NCBI GenBank assembly: GCA_036937835.1
Contig: CM072878.1
Location: forward strand, 283,001 to 347,000
Length of the DNA: 64,000 nucleotides
DNA from: Pampus argenteus
Lineage: Eukaryota > Chordata > Actinopteri > Scombriformes > Stromateidae
Direction of reading: 5' to 3'
Shown: in pieces, positions 48,699-61,061 of the stretch
Layout of the letters: each line of letters starts with the position of its first letter
Position numbering within the stretch: the first letter of the stretch is position 1
Program-made: the position numbers and the translations under genes
The notes under the pieces: generated by a model
Database searches by the model: none
What the model saw: only the letters and a program-made list of their open reading frames with translations
Told to the model about the DNA's origin: nothing

Positions 48699-50110
48699 GT
48701 TAGAATGCTGTTCATTGACTTCAGTTCAGCATTCAACACCATCATCCCCTCCAAACTGGTGTCCAAGCTCTGCGACCTGGGAATCAACACCTCCCTGTGC
48801 AACTGGATACTAGACTTTCTGACCAACAGACCCCAGTCTGTTAAACTAGACGGCCACATCTCCTCTACCCTCACTCTGAGCACTGGCGTTCCACAGGGCT
48901 GTGTGCTGAGCCCCCTCCTCTACTCCCTCTTCACCTTCGACTGCACACCTGTACATGGCTCTAACTCCATCATCAAGTTTGCAGACGACACAACGGTGAT
49001 AGGCCTCATCCGCAACAACGACGAGGCGGACTACAGGGAGGAGGTCCAGCATCTAGCGGCGTGGTGCGCAGACAACAACCTGACACTCAACACCAAGAAG
49101 ACCAAAGAGATCATCATGGACTACAGGAAGTCTAAACCTGACACGCACACTCCAGTCTGCATCAACGGGACGGAGGTGGAGCGTGTCTCCAGTTTTAAAT
49201 TCCTGGGAGTCCACATCTCCGAGGATCTTACTTGGACCCTCAACACTTCCACTCTGGTCAAGAAGGCTCACCAGCGTCTGTTCTTCCTGAGGAGACTGAA
49301 GAAGATCAACCTGTCTCCCCAGATCCTGGTGAACTTCTACCGCTGTACCATCTAGAGCATCCTCACCAACTGCATCACAGTGTGGTGAGGTAACTGCTCT
49401 GTCGCGGACCGGAAATCACCGCAGAGGGTGGTGAAAACTGCCCAACGCATCACCGGTTCCTCACTCCCCACAATAGACACTATACAGTGCAAGCGACGCC
49501 TGCGGAAGGCTCACTGCATCACCAAAGACACTTCCCACCCCAACCACAGACTGTTTACCCCCCTCCCCTCCGGCAGACGCTTCAGGTCTCTCCGTTCCCG
49601 GACCAGCAGGTTCAGGAACAGCTTCTTCCCTGCTGCTATCACACTGTTGAACTCTAAACCACGGTGATAGCAGGACTCACCCCACCCCTATTTATACAAC
49701 TATTTATTCTGCCTATAATGTACATTAATTTCCATATCCTACCTCTCTATAGTACACTCTTAAAGTGTTTTCTATTTATTAGTGTATTCATTCTGCTTTA
49801 ACTTACCCAATGTAAATATAGTGTGAAATACTGACATAGTATATTCATATGTAAATAGTGTAATCATACTCACCAAGTGTACTTAGCGCTATAGTGTATT
49901 TTTCTTACTGTTTCACTGTCATATTGCACTCGTATCACTCATCTAGTGTACTTCCCATACTTGCTCTTCATACTCCTATTTATATTGTACATTTGCACAT
50001 ACTCTGCACTTTCTGCTGTTTTTGCACTTCTGGATGGATGCTAACTGCATTTCGTTGTCTCTGTACTCGTACTCTGCACAATGACAATAAAGTTGAATCT
50101 CATCTCATCT
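48699..50110 (+). mobile_element. Rex-like LINE, copy C (5'-truncated)
   Basis: Begins inside the reverse transcriptase at MLFIDFSSAFNTI and runs through the C-terminal region, an AT-rich 3'UTR and the end ACAATGACAATAAAGTTGAA with (TCTCA)n. The 5' cut lies directly at a (CA)n tract. A second LINE fragment begins within its tail. Confidence 0.88.
48705..49667 (+). pseudogene. LINE reverse transcriptase (C)
   Basis: Motifs: MLFIDFSSAFNTIIPSKL (block A region), STGVPQGCVLSPLLYSLFTF, IIKFADDTTVIG with the catalytic FADD, FKFLGVHISEDLTW and KKAHQRLFFLRRLKKINLSP. Stops at 49353 (after RCTI) and 49386 (TGA) break the frame. It then continues VVKTAQRITGSSLPTIDTIQ to PLPSGRRFRSLRSRTSRFRN, ending LLNSKPR-stop. 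Clear but inactive. Confidence 0.88.
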
Positions 50111-50884
50111 CATTCTTGTCCTGACCTCCTTCTACAGATGTGTGGTGGAAAGCGTCATGTGCACCTGCATCACCGTGTGGCACGGCAGCTGCTCTGCAGC
50201 AGAGAAGAAGGCTCTGCAGAGGGTGGTCAAAGCTGCACAGAGGACTGTGGGATGCAGCCTACCCACCACCACGGACACTTACACCTCCAGGTGCAGGAAA
50301 AGGGCCTCCTGCATCATAAAGGATCCCACTCACCCCGCACATGCTCTGTTTGCCCCTCTCCCCTCGGGCAGGAGGCTGCGGAGCATTAAGAGCAGGACCA
50401 CCAGACTGAGGAACAGCTTCTTCCCAAAAGCTGTGAGACTGTTGAATTCTGGAGGACCCCTGTAGCCCCTGCCCCCCATCCCCATCCCCAACCCCACCTC
50501 CACCCCCACACCCCATCCCCCATCTGGACCCCCCCACCACAGATGCACAGACAATAACACAAAAATACTTGCACTGTAATCACTTTTCTTTGCACATTGC
50601 AGTTGTTTGCACAACCTGGACACTCATGCACGCACATCACCATGGTGTTACACTGTTACTGTTGTTGTTTTTCTATTCATTGTATATACTTTTTCTTAAA
50701 TGTACCTTTACCTTTATATTTTATGTTCTATATATACATATGTATATATATATTTTATATTATTTTATTTTATATTTGGATATTGGGCTGCTCCAGGACC
50801 AGGGGAAACCAATTTCGTTGCATCCCATGTTTACATGTGTTGTAATGACAATAAAAAATCCTTGAATCCTTGAATCCTTGAATT
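50111..50884 (+). mobile_element. LINE copy D, 3' fragment with (TTGAATCC)n tail
   Basis: Starts in the C-terminal RT region and encodes VESVMCTCITVWHGSCSAAE and PLPSGRRLRSIKSRTTRLRN, ending LLNSGGPL-stop (50465). A C-rich and then T-rich 3'UTR follows, with AATGACAATAAAAAATCCTTG and three TTGAATCC units. A family related to but different from copy C, placed immediately behind its tail. Confidence 0.83.
50142..50465 (+). pseudogene. LINE ORF C-terminal fragment (D)
   Basis: A 107-residue open frame: SVMCTCITVWHGSC, LQRVVKAAQRTVGCSLPT, CIIKDPTHPAHALFAPLPSG and NSFFPKAVRLLNS. This is the conserved end of Rex/CR1-like ORF2 proteins; catalytic domains are missing. Confidence 0.83.
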
Positions 50885-52389
50885 CTTCCTTAACAAAGTC
50901 ATCTATTCATTCTTAAAATGGATGCGTTATATAACCGGTGCATCCACATGCGTCCTCTAGACATCTTGATGCACCAGGCCACTAAACGCTCTTAGTTCTT
51001 ATTCCTCAGAGGATGAATCCAAAATAAGTTTGGTGGTCCCCTGAATTTTCATCCAGCATAATCAGGAATTTAACATTTGTGGTTTTGAGTAAAATATATT
51101 TATAAATATAAATTTATGGATTGTCAAAACATTTGGTACAGACATTCATGTTTCCTTCAGGATAAATTGTAACAACTTGTGTGACAACCATCTCCTTTAG
51201 CACCATCGCGTTGCATGCTATCACGCTAAAACTAAGATGGTAAACACAGTAAACATTATACCTGCTAAACATCAGCATGTTAACATTGTACTTGTGAACA
51301 TGTTACAGAAGCATCCTGGCATTTAGCTCAAAGCAGCACTCTGCCTAGCATGAATGCAGACTTTTGATAGAATTATATCAAGGCCAGCTACCAAAACATG
51401 TACCAAACAAGTTTCCAATAGTGTAAGTAGTGTAGTGTAAGTGCAATGTCGCTAATTATTTATCCATGACGCTCTTCAACATAGCTTTGTAAGGCTTTTT
51501 CCTTTTCCCTCTTATCTCAGGAATAAGTGGTTGGTGGGAAGAATACTCAAAGAAGAGGGGGAACATCACTGATAGGCTGTCAACAATATTGGGAGTAATG
51601 CAGTATTTATGATTCAGCGTATGTTTCAAACAAGCAGCGCTTGCTTTTTCCAGCTGTGACCCAAATGAGACACACAAACATGCATTTGCTGCTGGATTTT
51701 CAGCCCCCACCCATCATTTCACGTCTCAGCTCGTTTGCCTGGAGAAATACTAAACACAATGAAGTCCAAGAGCAGACACAGACGCCACTTTCAGTTCCTG
51801 TATACTTAACACACTGAGACACAGAGACGGCATGATGACACCCACACAGACAGATGAGCACACTCACAGGCAAAGAGAGACTTACAGGGGACCATAGCAC
51901 ACCCTGGGGACAGTCACATGGCTTAGTGATCAATAGAGACCATGTGTCTGCTGTATAAAGATCTTTTTCTGCCTGTCCCTCTGTGTTCACTCTTTCCTTA
52001 TTTTCCCACAGATGCTCTTTTCCTGACTCGTATCATTCTCGTCTTGTTTATCATTTGGTTTCCTTCTCTCTCTCTCCATCATCCTCCCAACTCAATTTAT
52101 GCTCTCTCTACAGTGCTCCTCCTTGACCTTTCTGTATTCTTGCTAACTCTTCGTTTTATGATTTCTCTTTCCCATCCTTTTTTCAGATTTTCAATTAAGA
52201 GATCCTAATCATCTGTGTCTAATTTTACTCCTTCCCATGTGACCTTGCACAAAGACACATCTAATAAAACATATACGTATCTCAAATGTAGCATAAGCAT
52301 AAGCATAATTACAAAATGTTAAAAACATACTGTCACAGTATTTGTTGGATTCTAACTATTTTTTGTAATTTCACGTGTATTTGGTGATA
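50885..52389. other. No gene or repeat recognised
   Basis: AT-rich sequence; no domain or element signature seen. Confidence 0.5.
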
Positions 52390-52648
52390 CATATGTGTGT
52401 GTTGATTTGTTGTGTACATGTGACATCATTGCACGTCTGTCCGTCCTGGGAGAGGGATCCCTCCTTTGTGGCTCTTCCTGAGGTTTCTTCCACCTTTTTC
52501 CCTGTTAAAAGGTTTTTTGGTGGTCAAGTTTTTCCTCACTAATCGAGGGTCTAAGGACAGAGGGTGTCACTCCCTGTACAGATTGTAAAGCCCTCTGAGA
52601 CAAATGTATTTTGTGATTTTGGGCTATATAAATAAAATTTGATTTGAT
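52390..52648 (+). mobile_element. Short L2/CR1-type LINE tail (A8)
   Basis: CATATGTGTGTGTTGATTTG to CTATATAAATAAAATTTGAT, the full short form of the A-family 3' end (about 259 bp). Confidence 0.88.
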
Positions 52649-52734
52649 GACTTGACACAAAGTCCAAATTTATGCCAGCATCCTCATTTTCAGCATTATT
52701 AGCTACAGTACATCTCAAGGAGATTAAATCGATC

Positions 52735-52801
52735 GCAACTGGACTTGGTTATTTGTCTTTGAAGACGTTTCACCTCTCAACCAAGAGGCTTCATCAGTTG
52801 C
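52735..52801 (-). other. Penelope-like element remnant with hammerhead-like motif (tentative)
   Basis: The minus strand reads CTGATGA (52797-52791), one A, a 5-6 bp stem CCTCT/AGAGG with loop (52789-52772), and GAAAC (52771-52767). GCAACT/AGTTGC close the ends (52801-52796 and 52740-52735). CUGAUGA-stem-GAAA is the core of hammerhead ribozymes, known from Penelope-like retroelements. An extra A before stem II and the lack of a clear cleavage triplet at stem I argue for a decayed or coincidental motif. Confidence 0.35.
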
Positions 52802-53838
52802 TGGAGAAAAAAACAAACTTGATCCTTTCTTTTATCTGCATTGCCTATGTTGTTGAACATTATACAGTATAGGTAAGTATAATACGTATATATAAGTATG
52901 TGACAGTACTACCACAGACATGATCTTAAAAAGCTGAATAAGGGCTCAACTGCTGCCCTTGGGTTTTCCCTGCAACGGTGAGAGCAGAGTGCATAACACT
53001 CGAGAGTAGTTCTGTTTACTGCCACTGCTCATTAGTTTATGGTCCAGGTGCAAATGAATAGTGGGAATACAATAGGAGGTTTTAACATTTGGGAAATGCA
53101 TGTTAGAATTGCATTGACCATATTAGATGATTTTTTAAAACTGTAGGATGTGTATATAATGGGAAAAGACTCAGATAAAAGAATTTGTAATTTGAAGTGA
53201 GAAAGCTTTTGAAAACAAATGGACTATATGGCCTTAGTTTTGTTTTAAGACAAGGTGCAATGGTTCTGTGAAAAAAATCGTTCTTCGTTCTTTAGGCAAA
53301 CATGTATTACAATGAACGTGAGTAAGCAGTACAGTATGTGTGTGTTTCCACTGACATAACTGAGTTATGACTAAAATGAGGTTTGGGCTTTATAGCAAAT
53401 TGTGACATTCAGGGCAGCAGAAAACTGGATGCCGTTTGTATTTGTTTGTATCTAAATGATGTAGTCATATTCTTAAACATCCATAGATGCCATAATTTAT
53501 GTCACACAGAAAATATAATTTAGGTTTTAGTATTCAGGTAATGAGATGGCCTACATATTTATTGTATATATCAATAAATATGTACAAACACTCACACAGT
53601 GTAATCCGATGGGGTTGATTGTGCAGCTAAGCTGTATGTACTTGAGAGGATCTCATTGTAGTCAGAATAAGCGGTTCTGAGGCAGTAAAAGGAAAGTCCT
53701 GAAATGCTGTGGAAACATCCACCTTTAGAGCCAGATACACTAAGAAGAAGAAGGGACGCCAGGACAGAGAACTAGAGAGGAAGTGATAGAGACGGGACTT
53801 TAGATAAAATGTTGGTCATATCAAGACTATTTAATTAC
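52802..53838. other. No gene or repeat recognised
   Basis: AT-rich sequence without recognisable signature. Confidence 0.5.
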
Positions 53839-54050
53839 CGTATTTTCACGACCAAAGGGCGCACCGTATGAAAAGGCGCAGTTTCATTTATGTGTGCCAT
53901 TTCTGTATTTAACACACACATAGGGCGCACCTGATGATAGGGCGCACGTTTTATATACATATCCTCCTCTACTACCATACGTACGTCCGCCTTACAACAA
54001 CACACACGCACACAAGTGTGCGTATTTAAAAAATAGATCGGGAGCAAAAC
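53839..54050 (+). mobile_element. pogo-related terminus, second family (truncated)
   Basis: CCGTATTTTCACGACCAAAG followed by repeated GGGCGCACC/GGCGCA motifs (53868, 53922, 53940). It resembles a TA-flanked terminus related to the MITE at 15540 but with a different body. TA precedes it. No right end found. Confidence 0.55.
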
Positions 54051-55541
54051 TGAGTTTGGTTGTGCTTTATTCAAGTATTAATTACAATTAGTATTAATTT
54101 TTCCTTCACTATAGGAGGCCAGTGAAGTTGTGTTGTTTGTCATTGAGAAAAAAAGGGAGGAAGAAGAGAAGATCATCAGTGAAGGTAGAGTAAAGTATAC
54201 ACTGAAGTAGGAAGGAGAACAAAGAAACAGGCCATGTGTCATCGCCTTCCATACTCACCTATACAGTAAGAGCATTTTCTTATGATGGATAGCGACACTA
54301 TCCACATGACTACATTATTTGTCAATGCCTTTACAAAACCTACAAACAGCAATTACATAAATGATTCATATGACAGTCTCCTGATCTGCAACCTCTGTGG
54401 TTAAAGTTGTTTAGCCACAAAAACTAATCACAGCTTAAAGTAGGAGACAGGATGCAATGATTAACTGAATATCACTGTTAATAATCATTATTATTATTTT
54501 TCATTAGCCGTTTTGTAATTATTTCATTATTTTCCCGTTTTCATATTGTATTGTAATATAGCCATTATAATGTGATAATATAGAATAGAGACTCAAGATG
54601 TTGTAGTATCGATTATTAAAAATGTCAAATTCATCAATCTTCACAAAGCTGCTTTAATGTTATTCATACTTTCAGACACACACTACTGACATTTCTCACA
54701 GTATTTACAGCACATGAATTATGTATACAGTTAAATAAAGTTATATTATCAGTTCCCATGTAATACATTACATGTTCTGCTCAAACTATTGTTTTGTAGA
54801 AACAAAACCAAAAGCAACATGAAAATAAAAAAAATGGGTTTGAGGTTGTGTGTTTGTGAACGCAACATTTTTTAATGATTACAAGCTAATCATTGTCCAA
54901 TAATTGATTAAAAAAGAAATTCCTTTTAAGTTTACATCGCTATCCACCAAGCAACCGCCCACCTCAAACTTTGCTTGTGACAGTCAACATTATTTGCACA
55001 GCAACAAGAGGAAAACAGAGAGGATACTAAACCAAATGCAAATGCTAAAAAAAAAACAGAGAGTGAGACTAAAAGAGGAGAGGGGGCGGTAGAGGAAAAA
55101 AAGAAGCCTGGTTGTCTTATGTCGAGTGAAAATAAGAAGGGGACAGAGCGATAGAAGTAACAGATTCATCACAACTGTGGCAGTGATCACAACTGCAAAT
55201 AAGCCAGCACTGGATTAGAAAACAGACTCAGAGCTGAAAGGTTTAACACAACAACAACAACAAACAACAACACCACCTCATCCTCCCTTCTCATTTCTAC
55301 ATTCTCTATTTCTCTGCGCTCTATGTTATTCATCCGTGGGCAGTTGCATATCAATATCTCTTCTATCTGACTCTACCTCCCACTGCTCTCCCCTTCTCTC
55401 CGTCCCGCTGTTATAACCCAACAGCATAGGCTTGCTCTTTTATGGAACATTGTGATTGCTTGCCACATTTAGACTGTGAGTGGGGAGAGGGGGAGGTGAA
55501 ATACAGAGATACAAAGAGATGAAAAGACAAAGGTATAGATG
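54051..55541. other. No gene or repeat recognised
   Basis: AT-rich sequence with a small (CAA)n run near 55248-55270. Nothing else seen. Confidence 0.5.
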
Positions 55542-55701
55542 GGAGTGGAGTGGAGTGGAGTGGAGAGGAGAGGAGAGGAGAGGAGAGGAGAGGAGAGGAG
55601 AGGAGAGGATAGGAGAGGAGAGGAGAGGAGAGGAGAGGAGAGGAGAGGAGAGGAGAGGAGAGGAGAGGAGAGGAGAGGAGAGGAGAGGAGAGGAGAGGAG
55701 A
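55542..55701. repeat. (GGAGT)n/(GGAGA)n pentanucleotide tract
   Basis: About 160 bases: five GGAGT units, then about 27 GGAGA units with one GGATA variant near 55608. Almost fully purine on the plus strand. Confidence 0.96.
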
Positions 55702-58390
55702 CTGTTGTGTCCCAGTTTTACTTTGACCTCTATATGTCTGTCCCTCATCTCCCTGATGACTCAAAACACACATTATGTGAAGCTCCAGAAGGCCCTCTGA
55801 AGCCTGGGACTGTCAGTGAGCTGTTTGCCCAGTGGCACACCGCCTCCCTAAGCATGATTCATAATAAATACCCCCCCACACACACGACTACTCCTCCCTC
55901 TTCCAGCAACGGTCCGACACTCACGCATCATTCTCCACTCGGGGCCTCTCTTCCTCCCCATCCTCTGCTGCTCACATCTCACCCTCTTCTCCTCTTTCTT
56001 ATCCTCTGTTCTTTCTTTCCGGTCCTGTCGTGCTATCGCCCTCCTCCTGCACTCCTCTTTTTTTCTTCTTCTTTACTACATCTCACACTTGTCTTGTTGC
56101 TCTCTCCATCCATCCTCTTACTATATCCCAGCTGAGTCCCATTTTCTCCTCCCTTCTCTGTCATCCTCTTACTCCTATTCTGAGCAGTGCTGTGTTATCT
56201 CCCGCTTTCAGGCTGGAAATTGGCTCTGGAAAACAGCCAGCACTGGGTTAACTCCTCCTTCCCCCATATACACACACACACACAGAATGAAACACAACTT
56301 AAATTTAAACATGACTTTGCACTGGTATGTGTTCAGAAACAAACACACACACAAGCAATTGACATATCTGGTTACAAAGCTATGGGCTAAAAGTACATGA
56401 TCCAGGTCTTCACCATTTGATAATCAAGAGGACATGGAAATAGGGATAAGGAACAATTTAAAATCTGATTTTCTTTTTATTCTAAAATAACCCTTTTGAA
56501 TGTTTGTATTTTCAAACAAAATCACTTTTGATATTACAAAAGAAAAGGTTAATAGGATAAAGATTAACTGATGTGCACACATAACTCAGGTATCGTTAGC
56601 TGCGGTTGTTTTAGTGTACATTTATCACATCCAGACTGACTGCTTTGCCATGTAGAGAAATCTAAATCTTCCTAAGCTATTGGACAATAGACAAATGTAA
56701 TCACTCACTCACAAAAACACATGCAACACAGAAATGCACATTTACTTACATGTGACACAGACATCAGCGGTTCCTGAACTATCAGAGCATTGAATTCAGC
56801 AGAGAGGGGCTCTCAAATGTGACTCCTAATATAGCTCATAAAGTAGGCTAACTGCACTAGCTCACTGAGTCTGTCTGTGTGTGTATGCCTGCAAACATGA
56901 GTCTGCTAGCAGCTGTGTATCTCTGATTATTGTGCAGATCAATTACCCAGCAGTAAATTACCCTGCCACTATACTCACATAATTACCGGAGCTGTATGTG
57001 GGTTTGTGAGTGTGAGCAAATGTGTGTGTGCCTTGGTAACTTGGTCCCTGCATACTGATTCTTAAAGCACCAAATATTTTATCATTATATCATTATACTT
57101 TGGTAGCTGAGCAGGCAGTTAAACTTTAATAAAGTTATAATAACAACAGAGCGTGATTGGAAAATTAGATGTTCCAAAATGAGCTATTAAGTCTGATGAG
57201 GGTGTGGAACTGATTCATATTATATTAGCTCAAATTTGAAATCTTTCAATACTAAAAAATGTTTCTCTTTCTTCAGTTATACAACAACTGTCTCTCAATT
57301 AATGTGTAACACATTTACCTTCATAAAAAGATAGATTCGATAGATGTAATGTATACAGTGTCAGAAAATAGTAAATTGCCATTTACAAAGAGCTCAAGGG
57401 GATATCTTCAAAATGCTTGTTTTGCAACAGACCAAATGCATGTGAGTGCAGATATATCAAGGAAAAATGATTGACTTGAATATATTTTAATATATAAATA
57501 ACCTAGGTTGGAAAGAAGAAAATCTCAAAATAGAAAACATAGGGTGTTAAAATTAACAAAAAAATGTGTAAGAGGAGTTTGGGAGGACTTTGATGTGGAA
57601 GATGGTGCATCCTTCACAGGGTGTAAATGTCAGGTTTCTAACAGAGAACACCTAGAGAGAGCGTCAAACTGTGCGTGTGTGTGTGTGTGTGTGTGTCAGT
57701 GTGTGATACACATGCACACACATGCACACACAGATGTACACGTTACGAGGTCCAGGTATGGATCTATTTCAGTTGTCTACACACAGGGCTATTTCTGTCA
57801 GATTGCTGAGAATACAAGGACACAAATGGATAGATGGAGGGATAGAAGGGAAGATGGACAGAGGAGGAGATGGATGAATGAAAGGAGGCAAGAGAAAAGA
57901 AAAAACCTCTATTAAAGCCATAACTTGCTGTATTTAAGTGTGAATACATTATTACCACAAGTGTTCTTAGACTTTATTTTAATTAGAATAAATTAAAACA
58001 ATGACAGAGAAGACTGGTATTCTGATGCTGATGTTTAAAAAGGCTGTGCATATCGTAGCAACAGTAAAAATTAGTCTGTCAGGGTTGGGCTTGCTATATT
58101 CAACATACACTGTAAAGAAAAACGTAATTTTAAAAACTGACAGAGACAGAGACAGACATCAAAGCTCTGTGGAGTAAGAAAGCAGTGCAGCAAAATAAAA
58201 TATCTTTAAAAAAATTGTTCAAATGTGTCTGAGACCGTTATCTAGGTAAACTACAGAGTTGTATAATATATAAAATATAAGATAAAAATATTTGCAGGAA
58301 GCTGATGTGGCAAAACTCATTAAGTTGCAAGGTTCCGGTTGGTGCTCAAAATTAAGCTAATGTTACAAGCGAAGCAGATGATAAGCACAG
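55702..58390. other. No gene recognised; simple repeats
   Basis: Pyrimidine-rich stretch at 55880-56170 and (TG)n at 57674-57697. ORFs here are low-complexity or without domains. Confidence 0.5.
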
Positions 58391-58439
58391 TTACAAAAAG
58401 AAGAAGAAGAAGAAGAAGAAGAAGGAAAAAGAAGGAAAA

Positions 58440-59180
58440 AGAAGGAAAAAAAGTTGACAAGATGGAGAGGTGGCTTAAATTAAAAAGAGACCAATTGTTT
58501 CGGACGAAGCAGACTCTGGGCCATCGGAAAAGAAAAAGAAAACAGAGCAAAAAGAGATTATATAAAGAAGACTACATCATGTTTGGATTTACTGCAACTG
58601 ATTCGGACCCTCAGCAGCCTCTGTGTTTTTTATGTGGGGAGGCGCTTTCTAACCATGCCGTGAAACCAGCACACATGCAGCGGTATCTGAGCACCAGACA
58701 TTAATCGTCAGTAGGCAAGACTGCTGACTTTTTCCCTCGAAAATTGTCTCATCTCAGGGTGGATGAGATGGCTGGTGACATTTTTCAGCAGGTGATCGAC
58801 AAACTGAAAGGAGCGGGATCTTCTGCGGTACGGTTAGACGAGTTTACTGACATGAATGGAGAAGCCCAGTTGGTCATGTTTGCTCGTTTCAAAGATGACA
58901 CAGTCAACAATATAGTTGACTTGTCTCTTGCATCAGGCAGGTAAACCCCGATATCCAAATCATGCACTGCATAATTTACAGAGAAGCATTGGCTTCCAAA
59001 CACATGAGCCCAGAACTGGACAGCGTTTTGACAGACGCTGTAAAAAGTGATTAACACAAATCGCAGGTAATGACAAAAAAGATGTATGATAAAGTTTCAG
59101 CATTTATGAGGAAAACTAACGTCTGGCTGAGAAGGTGTGAAAAGGAGGATGTCAGTAATTTCCCTCAGCTTAACTCTTAG
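58440..59180 (+). pseudogene. ZBED5-like hAT transposase relic
   Basis: After a (AAG)n run the frame reads MERWLKLKRD, then EDYIMFGFTATDSDPQQPLC, FLCGEALSNHAVKPAHMQRY and LSTRH, a BED-type finger (C..C..H..H) of the ZBED5/ZMYM6 hAT group. After a stop (58702) come FFPRKLSHLRVDEM, then DIFQQVIDKLKGAG and VRLDEFTDMNGEAQLVMFAR with the first catalytic-type Asp. A second stop follows at 58942. Traces in other frames (58960-59060) match REALASKHMSPELD. Much of the middle is deleted. Dead copy. Confidence 0.75.
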
Positions 59181-59230
59181 ATAGCTGACATGAAACAGAA
59201 CATGAAGCAGAACATTTTGAAAACTCTAAA

Positions 59231-59375
59231 ATTGTGAGTGTACAATATGTGTGTGTTGATTGTTCTGTACATGTGACATCATTGCACGTCTGTCCGTCCT
59301 GGGAGAGGGATCCCTCCTCTGTGGCTCCTGAGGTTTCTTCCACCTTTTTCCCTGTTAAAAGGTTTTTCCTCACTT
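59231..59375 (+). mobile_element. Short L2/CR1-type LINE tail (A9), 3'-truncated
   Basis: Starts ATTGTGAGTGTACAATATGT at the same base as copy A6 and stops after GGTTTTTCCTCACT, without the ATAAATAAAAT end. It borders the ZBED5-like relic. Confidence 0.83.
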
Positions 59376-61061
59376 AATTAAAACATTGTAGTGCTTGTCC
59401 ACATATGTTATCACAAGTACCTTATGCAAAGTCCCCAAGGGTTAGGACAATATTGTGGAAACAATATAACACTTAAGTGAAAAATTAAAGCTAAAAAAAG
59501 ACACAAGACCACAACCCCCTCAGCACAACATCCCTAATCATTTCCAATAGTTTCTGCTTTGTCATTTATTTTTATTGCTAGGAAGTTGTGTCAATGACTT
59601 TCTGCAGATGTTTCATACTAAAAGCCTACTAAGAAAGAATTTGAGCCTTCAAAAGGCTTTTAATGTGAAACATCTGTGCAGGAAGTGTAAGTAGAAGCCA
59701 TTCAAATGATTTGTGGATTGCGGATAGTGTTTCAGTTTAAGAATAGAAACTCAGAGAAGCAGGGTGGTATATACTGTATTTGCTCAAGTTGTGGCCAGGA
59801 CCTTTATTTACCTCAACTGCAGAGGGTACCAGGCCTTTAATATAGATACATTGATATACATTATTAATCCCAAACTGTTTGTTTTTTTTGTTTTTTTTCA
59901 GATAGATATATTAGGAAGCAGGCTTATATTATGTGAAGAGACTTCTGTTTGATAACTATATTTCCTTATACTTTAGTAGTATTTTTGATTCACTTCTATT
60001 TACTCTGTTGAATCGTTGTTACTATATTACCTGTAATCTACTTGCTCCGACATGTGGAACAATAATTCAAGTGCTTGAGTTCACCACTTAGCTGTAGCAT
60101 GTGGTTGCTCATTGACTCAGCTACATTACCCTTCTCACTCTGGTCATCCATTCTCATGTTGTTTTGCTGCCCTCATTATTATTATAATATTTCAGCTAGA
60201 GGACAACGCATCCAGGTAACTACTACTTACGCTTAACATGCATATTATATAACAGGCATCAGGAGTTTGTCCGCCCTTTAATAAACTACCGTCTTTTAGG
60301 GAATACAGTATGATGTAACAACAGGTACAAACATATAGGAAATGTTGAGCTGCATTAACAGCCAACAGCACCAACTACCATTCACAATGGGAGACAATGA
60401 CAAAATATGTCATATATATATATAAATATGTCTTAATAAATATGAAATATGCTTATAAAACACTGGAAATTAAGAATTTAAAGGCCTCTATCCAATGTAA
60501 AAATAAGAGAGTAAAAGAACAGGTCAACAGTTTGATCTGCTTCTCTGAAATGTTGACACACCCTGATCTCTCCCTCTTTTGCTCACCCTCACACACACAC
60601 ACACACACACACATCCATTACAGAGCAAGGAGATAGATTTACAATCACAGGAAGCCAATCCCACAGACACAGAACCACCAATTCTCTCTAGTCTGAACCT
60701 GATCCAACCGACTGAAGTCTAGGCCTACATAATACCACTCTCTTTCTTTCTACCTCCATTGCCTTTATCTCCGCCACATTGTGCTTTAATGCTTGCTGCA
60801 AATACAAATGTTTCTAGATATATGTAAATATGCTCAATACACAGATGCAGGTAGTTTAATTGTCTTGTTCAGCAGTCAGTGTGATTTTTGAACAACATTA
60901 GTGTCCTGATTTTTATATCTGTGGACATTAAGAGCTACAGTGCTATTCGTTTGTGATTTGTGTTGATACCTGTGACACATGATGTTGAATGCTGCCAATT
61001 ATTCCAGTTGTCTACACACAACTATTGTGTAATTTTGTGACTAACTTCACTTATTACCGTA
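59376..61061. other. No gene recognised
   Basis: AT-rich sequence with (CA)n at 60590-60612. No domains or element ends seen. Confidence 0.5.

Noticed and set aside
50259..50643. Gly-rich minus-strand ORFs
   Set aside because: Antisense of the C-rich 3'UTR of LINE copy D.
55411..56135. Long ORFs of repeated SSPLL or GEERR units
   Set aside because: Open frames created by the (GGAGA)n tract in all frames; no real protein.
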